Below are positions 57,797 to 64,000 of a stretch of DNA of 64,000 nt, piece after piece. The notes beneath the pieces are model-generated. The model ran no database searches. It was not told the origin of the DNA and saw nothing but the letters and a program-made list of their open reading frames with translations. Each line of letters begins with the position of its first letter. Position 1 is the stretch's first letter. The position numbers and the translations under genes were made by a program. This DNA comes from Zantedeschia hybrid cultivar (Eukaryota > Streptophyta > Magnoliopsida > Alismatales > Araceae). The stretch is taken from the NCBI GenBank assembly GCA_030544215.1, contig JARZZO010000009.1:49657129-49721128 (forward strand), read 5' to 3'.

Positions 57797-58221
57797 AAAT
57801 ATTTATAGAATTGCTATGAGATATGTTATATGAGAATTACTTCCTGCACCATTACATCGGCTATTGGTGTTTTTTATTTTGAAAGAAAAAAAACTGAAAA
57901 TTTTTTGGTGGGCCCCATTATGCTCTACATGCCGTACAATTTGATCGCCGATTAGACGATCTGAAAAAGATGAAAAATAAAAAATTGACCCCAAATGCAT
58001 AGTATAATTTTTTATTTTTCATCTTTTTTTGGTTGTCCGATCGGAGATCAGATTGTACGGTTATGTAAGTTGGGTTTGGGGTTACTAAAAGGATTTATTT
58101 TTTAAAACTAAAAACACCACCGACTGTTGGTACAACAAGTAATTCTCATGTTATATTATATGGGTTTGAGTATTGGGTAATGAGGAATGAATATGTGGAA
58201 AAAAAAATGTACATGCGAAAA
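57797..58221 (+). pseudogene. LINE reverse-transcriptase remnant, interrupted by a MITE
   Basis: With the MITE at 57832-58147 and one target copy removed, the frame reads ...YRIAMRYV then ILYGFEYWVMRNEYVEK. This matches the conserved region near the end of plant non-LTR reverse transcriptases (typically LYGxECWxxK). Only about 40 codons are recognisable and a stop follows at about 58219. Confidence 0.6.
57832..58147. mobile_element. Mutator-type MITE, 316 bp
   Basis: Ends GAGAATTACTT and AAGTAATTCTC are perfect 11-base inverted termini, with weaker pairing further inward. The element is flanked by a perfect 9-base direct repeat ATGTTATAT (57823-57831 and 58148-58156). A 9-bp target duplication is characteristic of Mutator-like elements. 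No coding capacity. Confidence 0.82.
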
Positions 58222-58483
58222 TAATGGAATGGGTACTATAGAGGTTTAAGAACCGGTTCTCCTTCGAGGACCATCAGATCCTTACTCCCACCATGAGATT
58301 TGTTGATGGAGAAGACAACAGGGACCTGGAGAGCTGCAAGAAGAGCAACATCATCAGAGGACTCCTCGGTCGGAGTGGGGGGAGAATCCTTTGATGCTTA
58401 AGTTAGCCAATGTTGGAGGAGTAGTGGATTTTTGGTGGCAAAGATCACATACCTTGAATCCATGGGGGTCCTCCTGGTTTTAT

Positions 58484-58561
58484 GGTACCTTGATCACATA
58501 TCTTACCTGCATGCCACAAGCCGGTACCTTGATCACATATCTTACCTGCATGCCACAAGCC
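58484..58561. repeat. 39-bp tandem duplication
   Basis: Two head-to-tail copies of a unit starting GGTACCTTGATCACATATC and ending CCACAAGCC. The surrounding sequence (58222-58480) is unassigned. Confidence 0.9.
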
Positions 58562-60014
58562 ACAATCTCCATAAGTCCCTCGTATGTGGGGCAGAGATTG
58601 TGCCTACAATCCTTTCCTATGGAGGATTGTGAAGCCCGTTGTGTCCCATAATCAGGAAGGTGCAGATCAGGGAAGTTGGGACTTGGGACTTCCTTAACTT
58701 TGACATACCCTTGTGCATTTTTGGCTTTAGAGAGAACCACTAGAATCAAACTTGTTCTTGGGACCTTAACTTAGGAATGTTCGGATGGGGCCATGTCTTG
58801 GGGTGTGAAGGGGACATGTTGGGATCTTAGGTGGTTGCTCGGAGATTACTCTCGGGAGTCATGGCTGATGGTCGAGATCCTAGTGGTGCCTTCGAGATGA
58901 GAGTGATCTTCTGGATTTAGCATTGTGGAGTAGGGATGCTACCCAAGTTTCGATTATCTGCCCCATTTCCATTTCTATTAACAGACACGAAAAATCCATC
59001 CCTTAAGTTATAGGAAATAGAAAAAGATCTCTGATAATTATAGTAATTGAAAATGGAAACAGTTGTTTCCGCACTTTAATCCATTTCTATTTTTGAATTA
59101 TCATGCATCTTATATATATTATTTTACAAGATAAAAATTGAACCCATTTGATGGGCCCCTCTCATATCCAACAGTGAGAATGACTCTTGACAATTTGACA
59201 AAAGTAAGGCCATGGTAAGGAAGAAACTTTCTTTAAATTTATGTAATTCTATAGTACATGGTTTGGGTAGATTCATATGAAGATTTAGGTCAATAGATAA
59301 AGTAGATTTCAAAATTCAAACTTCATAATTGCAAGGATTTATTTAAATCTTGTAGGTTTGAAATTTTTAGTTATTATAAGAAAGTTTATCATAAGTGAAT
59401 AGTAGTAGTGATTTAACATCGCTTCTATTATAGTGATGACGATAGAGGAAAGTTCCGTTTGCTTTCATTTTTATTTCTGATTTAAAAGCGAAAATAGATA
59501 CGGAAGCGAAAATACTCATTGACATTATTGTTTCCATCTCCAATAAACCTTATAAGAAATAAAACGGAAGTTACCATTTCCATTCCGTTTTTGACTCGCT
59601 TGCAGTCCTACCAGCTGGGTTCCCATGTTAGGTGGGCCAAAAACGGGCCATATTGGGCCAATGCCCAGATTTAGCCATTTAGCTATATATATATATATAT
59701 GATTTGGTAAATACATATGATGACCTAATAGTAGTTTTGCTTGGCCTGAAGTCAAAAGAAAATATACTTAGATGATTTGAGCATGTGCATTATCATCCAA
59801 ATTTAATGTAAACTAAACAATGTGACCAAATTCAAGTGTAAGATCATAAATGTGATTTTTTAGGTTTGGATAAAGATATAAAACAATGAGATAAGATTCA
59901 TACAGCCAACTCCAAATAAATGTTATATGCCCTTGAAGATGATAAAAGCTTTAAATGTTCATGTGTCACTCATATCTATATCGAATGCAAATAAGATCTA
60001 GTGGCCACCAAGTA
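58562..60014. other. Intergenic DNA without recognisable gene
   Basis: Unassigned sequence with a short (TA)n run near 59682-59700. Blocks near 58965-59080 and 59510-59590 (GTTTCC/GGAAAC-rich) could be arms of a decayed DNA transposon, but I could not define its ends. Confidence 0.4.
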
Positions 60015-61082
60015 TGTTGGCCCAAAGCTATGATAAATTTTAAAAGGGAGGGGTGAATAGGGTTTACACAATGTCAATGCAACCAAGAAATTAAAATGAA
60101 TAAGAAGAGAGATAGAAGAAATAAAAGTAATCACACAAAAGAGACACGATATTTTATAATGATTTGATCACACCATGACCTACGTTCACTCACCAAGAAT
60201 ACCATGAGATTTTACTACCACATGCTAGTTGATCCGGTACGAACTCACCAACAACACGTGCTAATTAATCCAGTGCTAGCTCACTAAACACATAAGCTAG
60301 TTGATGTGGTGCTAGTTCATTAAAGACAATAAATAATAAAATAATGAGTAAAAGATATCAAACACTTACACGAAGAATGAAGAGGTGCACCTGATCTATT
60401 TCTCTTCGTGAACACTTCTTAGAGGACTTCTAGATCTCCAAATGTAGATCAAACATCACCCATAAGCATCATTTGATTGTACAAGCTATTCCAATGTGTG
60501 GATAGATCAATACACTCACCCGTAGGCCTTTTAAAGAGTCTAGAACTCAAAAGAACCATTGAGGATCGAAAGAAAATCTTTTGTTTATCAAGAATAGAAA
60601 GTCTAACGTTCACATTTTTCGCTTCTGAGAATGGGGGTATCGACACTCTTCTGTGTGGTGTCGACACCCTGGGTTATAGGGTCAACACTGCTTCCTCTGC
60701 AGTCTGCACATATTGATATTCTTGTAAAAATCATAACTTCATGTAAGAATATCAGATTGAGTTGAGTTGTACTTATTAGAAAGAGCTTCAAGTCTTCTAC
60801 AACTTTCTTGTTGAACACGTTCCACATTAATCCATTAAGGGATCTAAAAATACCTTGCAATGAAATCTTGTCAAAACACATTTTTATTTTCACATGGTGT
60901 CGACACCACACAATAAGGTGTACACACCTCTTATCCAAAAATGTTCAGAATACTATAATTTACATAGATATATGTGTCAAGTTGCATTGGATCTTCTTAG
61001 AACCTTTCCACACTTAAATAAACATGTTAATACACATAATATATGTTTTGTTATCATCAAAATCAATCCATGGTATTCAACA
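60015..61082 (-). repeat. 3' LTR of the gag-only element
   Basis: Minus-strand ends TGTTGAATACC and GGGCCAACA. It is preceded on that strand by an AAAAAAGAGAGAG polypurine tract (61083-61096). It aligns with 63378-64000. It contains three ~36-base direct repeats (GCTAGTTGATCCGG type, about 60224-60330) and the palindrome GGTGTCGACACC twice (about 60659 and 60897). Confidence 0.8.
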
Positions 61083-61746
61083 ATCTCTCTCTTTTTTATG
61101 ATGACAAAATTATCTAACAATTAAAGTAAATATATCTTAAACTAAAGTCAATAAGCAATTAAGATGCATATCCATTTGAACTGAATATGACTTATCGTTT
61201 ATCTCCTCCTTTTTTGTCACTTAATAATACCTCTCCCCTTTTTGTCATCAACAAAAATGTGATCCATTATATTATAAAATTCATATACATCAATCAACGC
61301 TTTAGAAAAAATCAAGTAAATATATATCCATCAAAATCAATCAACTTGTGCAAATATAAAGAATTGAGTCATTTTAGTAGCCATGAATATGCACATACAT
61401 CCGAATATCTATAAAGTTTTATATGTCTGAATAAATCAAAGAGTATTTGGTAATTTAAAGATTGATACTTGAGAACAATATCTTGTACTCACCTTCCGCC
61501 TGAGGAGAAGCATCTTAATTTTGAATTTTGCTTACTTCTGAAGACGCTCCTTACCAAGAGTGAGTAAGCTCATCATTTGTAATCTTCATATACATATAAT
61601 GGAGGAGTGAGCATTTCTTTTGGTATGATCTTCATAGATCAAGTGCCATTTCCATTTAAAGTTTCAAAGGATGCCTACAAAAAAAAATCTCATGTGATGG
61701 TTTTCGGTACCCAATTTTTTTTTAGTTTATTTAAATTAGAACTAAC
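61083..61746 (-). other. Non-coding stretch between gag and 3' LTR
   Basis: AT-rich with no reading frame resembling pol. A second polypurine-like motif, ACAAAAAGGGGAGAGG (minus strand, near 61230-61247), suggests a duplicated or earlier LTR-proximal sequence. Confidence 0.5.
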
Positions 61747-63147
61747 TTAATTTGAGCCGCAAGAAACCCATATGGTCTTAATATTGTTAATGTTCTTCTT
61801 GAACCAACATCCATATGAAATATGACCTTTCTTTCTACAAAACTTACAAATAGCTAATGGAACACTAGAAAGAAAAGTTTTGATAAAAGAAATGTTACTG
61901 GCTTCCTTGCCTTTAGGTGGTTGATATCCAATACCTTCCTTCCGAAAAACACCAATCAAAGATCTAAGAATAGCATTTAAATTATCTCGTCCTTTGACAA
62001 ATTTAGATAACTCATTCTTCAAATTTTCTACCTCATTAGTCAAAACTTGAATCTTTATATAAGCACAAGATATATCATATTGCAAAATAGAAAGTTTATG
62101 TTAAGATTCTTATTTTGGGATTTCAACATATCAGTTTCTATTATTAAGGATTTAAGTTGAGAAGCATCAAGAAAACAAGTTAACTCGTTGCTAAGCCTCT
62201 TATTTTCTCGTTTAAGTAATTTATATCTAAAGTAAACATCATCAAATACCTGTTGGAATTCATCTAAGGTAAAAGGTAAAGATTTCTTAATTACCTCATC
62301 TATCCCTTGTAAGGCAAAGATTTATCATTTCTTCTTCTATGGACTCATTCGAGGATAATTCTTTTTCATCACGCCATGATGCCACCATTGCCCTTTTCTT
62401 CTTGGATCCTTCTTTATCCGTCTTGAACTTTTTCTTCAAGTCGGGGCATTCACTTCTTATATAGCCTACCTTCCTACACTTACAGTAAATAATTTCTTCA
62501 TTCTTAGAAATTTTACTCTTAACTTGTGGTTTCTTACTTACCTTGTTCCTTAGATATTGATTCTTCCTCTTTATGAACTTTCAGACTTATTTAGATATCA
62601 TATCCATGCCTTCTTTATATATATCATCACTTTTCTCATCACTTGATGAATTTGTTGTAGCTTTAAGTACCAAAGACTTCTTTTTCTCTTGGTCTTTGTT
62701 GATCCTTAGCATACTGATCTCAAAGGTCATCAATGATCCCATGAGCTCGTCAAGTGAAAGCTTGGACAAATCCTTTGCCTTATCTATAGCTGTAACTTTA
62801 AGATTCCAAGATGTAGGTAATGAACAAAGAATTTTTTGAATTATATCCATATTAGAATATACTTTACCGAGGATTTTAAGTCCATTGATGATATCTCCAA
62901 ACTGAGTGAACATCTCTCTAATAATTTCATTGGCATCCATCTTGAACAATTCATACTTGTGAATGAGCATGTTTATTTTTGTTTCTTTCACTGGATTGGT
63001 TCCTTCATAAGTAACTTCAAGCTTCTTCCAAATCTCTTTGGCTATCTCACACATAGAAATTCGATTATATTCATTCACATCAAGAGCACAATAAAGAGCT
63101 TGGACGGCCTTAGAGTTTAAAGATAATTTTCGAAAATCCTCCACCAT
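61747..63147 (-). pseudogene. Copia-type gag (UBN2) of the gag-only element
   Basis: The minus-strand frame 63147-62587 (186 codons) is a Copia Gag (UBN2): IWKKLEVTYEGTNPVKETKI, LPTSWNLKVTAIDKAKDLS and LSLDELMGSLMTFEI. In the next part, readable in another frame near 62485-62440, CKCRKVGYIRSEC is a zinc knuckle. The 62085-61747 frame holds a second one, CKFCRKKGHISYGC, followed by the TIWV motif that ends Gag in such elements. Stops near 62580 and 62100 break it. Confidence 0.82.
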
Positions 63148-63360
63148 TCACTCCCATTTTTCTTTTGGTACATATGGACCAACTTCAACGACTCTCCACA
63201 TTTCATATTCTACTCTTATGTATATAGTCATGCAATTTTTTCAATAGCCGTAATTAGACCTATTGAACAATGGAGGTCTAGTTATAAATTGTCTTTCACC
63301 AAATGGATCTAGAGTATATCATAGCTTTTGAATCTGTCTAAAGGGTGTTAAACTTAGAGA

Positions 63361-63376
63361 CCCGTTCTGATACTAA
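63361..63376 (-). other. Primer-binding site of the gag-only element
   Basis: On the minus strand TTAGTATCAGAACGGG lies directly after the 5' LTR end (GAGCCAATA). It resembles the TTGGTATCAGAGC type complementary to initiator Met-tRNA, with changes. Confidence 0.65.
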
Positions 63377-63377
63377 T

Positions 63378-64000
63378 TATTGGCTCAATACTGTAATAAA
63401 TCGTAGAGGGGAGGGGTGAAATGGATTTACAAAATCTCAATGCAATCCAGACATTAAAATGAATAAAAAGAGTGATAGAAGAAATACAAGCAATCACGCA
63501 AAAGAGACACGATATTCTATAGTAGTTCAGTCACACCATGACATACGTCCACTCCCTAAGAATACCTTAGGATTTCACTATCACATGCTAGTTGATCCGG
63601 TATCAGCTCACCAATAACACATGCTAGTTGATCCAGTGCTAGCTCACCAAACACATAAGCTAGTTGATGCAGCATTAGCTTACCAAAGACAATAAACAAT
63701 AAAGAATAATGAGTAAAAGAGATCAAATACTTATACGAAGAATGAAGAGGCGTAGTCGATCTCTTTCTCTTCAAGAACATTTTTTAGAGAGCTTGTAGAT
63801 CTCCAAATATAACTCAAGCATCACCACAAGCATCCTCTGATTGCACAAGCTATTCCAATGTGTGGATAGATCAATACACTCACCCATAGACCTTTTCAAT
63901 AGCCTAAAACTCAAAAGAGCCGTTGGGGATCGAAAGAAAATCTTGTCTACTGAGAATAGAAGGTCTAACGTTCACATGTTTCACTTCTGAGAATGGTGGT
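63378..64000 (-). repeat. 5' LTR of the gag-only element (partial)
   Basis: Aligns with 60015-60640 of the 3' LTR, including the three ~36-base GCTAGTTGATCC-type repeats (63586-63693). The remaining ~450 bases lie beyond the window. The inner end reads TATTGGCTC where the other LTR has TGTTGGCCC. Confidence 0.82.

Larger units (their letters stand above)
60015..64000 (-). mobile_element. Gag-only LTR element (TR-GAG-like), 5' LTR running off the window
   Basis: On the minus strand an LTR (from beyond 64000 to 63378) is followed by a primer-binding site, a Copia-type gag (63147-61747), a 660-base AT-rich stretch, a polypurine tract and the 3' LTR (61082-60015). No protease, integrase or RT sequence is visible in the 2.3-kb interior. 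Gag-only elements of this layout (TR-GAGs) are known in plants. A deletion derivative of a full Copia is the alternative. The gag has stops and frame breaks. Confidence 0.72.

Noticed and set aside
58930..59600. Possible hAT-like element with GTTTCC-rich ends
   Set aside because: Arms are too diverged to define termini, and no target duplication was found.

Overview
The window is plant nuclear DNA, probably from a monocot. The one convincing host gene has a very GC-rich first exon followed by AT-rich introns, a pattern typical of commelinid monocots. Almost everything else is nested transposable elements. I found no bacterial-type genes, no rRNA or tRNA genes and no CRISPR array.

Layout, left to right. 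Positions 1-6393 hold the 3' part of a Ty1/Copia element (Copia-1, plus strand; its 5' LTR lies outside the window). Positions 6394-10636 hold two copies of a 2.2-kb LTR-like repeat (called T here) on either side of a Gypsy RNase H scrap. Positions 10637-12577 hold the 5' LTR, primer-binding site and leader of a truncated Copia (Copia-3). Positions 12578-34487 hold a large Ty3/Gypsy element of the dual-RNase-H Tat type on the minus strand (Gypsy-A). It has a T solo LTR with a 5-bp target duplication at 24055-26266. Between integrase and 3' LTR it carries two opposite-strand genes that resemble the plant mobile domain (PMD). Positions 34488-37610 hold the 5' piece of a related Gypsy (Gypsy-B). 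An AT-rich repeat zone and a MITE-like element follow. Copia-2 (38617-47734) has both LTRs and a GAAAG target duplication.

The host gene (49280-52102, plus strand, three exons, 426 residues) encodes a membrane-anchored MORN-repeat protein. Downstream are mostly non-coding DNA, a duplicated element with terminal inverted repeats, a Mutator-type MITE inside a LINE remnant, and a minus-strand LTR element at 60015-64000 that retains gag but no visible pol.

Every retrotransposon coding region is broken by stops, frameshifts or loss of catalytic residues, so none looks autonomous. Four observations deserve attention. (1) The LTRs of the three Copia copies share a chain of stem-loops, several with compensatory base changes. 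(2) A spaced inverted repeat, GCGTC-spacer-GACGC, recurs roughly fifty times in non-coding Gypsy and T DNA but not in the Copia elements. (3) The Copia-2 3' end looks like a patched break: a 28-bp segment matching the MORN gene leader joined to a 272-bp copy of the element's own upstream flank. (4) Gypsy-A carries an intron-containing gene antisense to its own genomic RNA.
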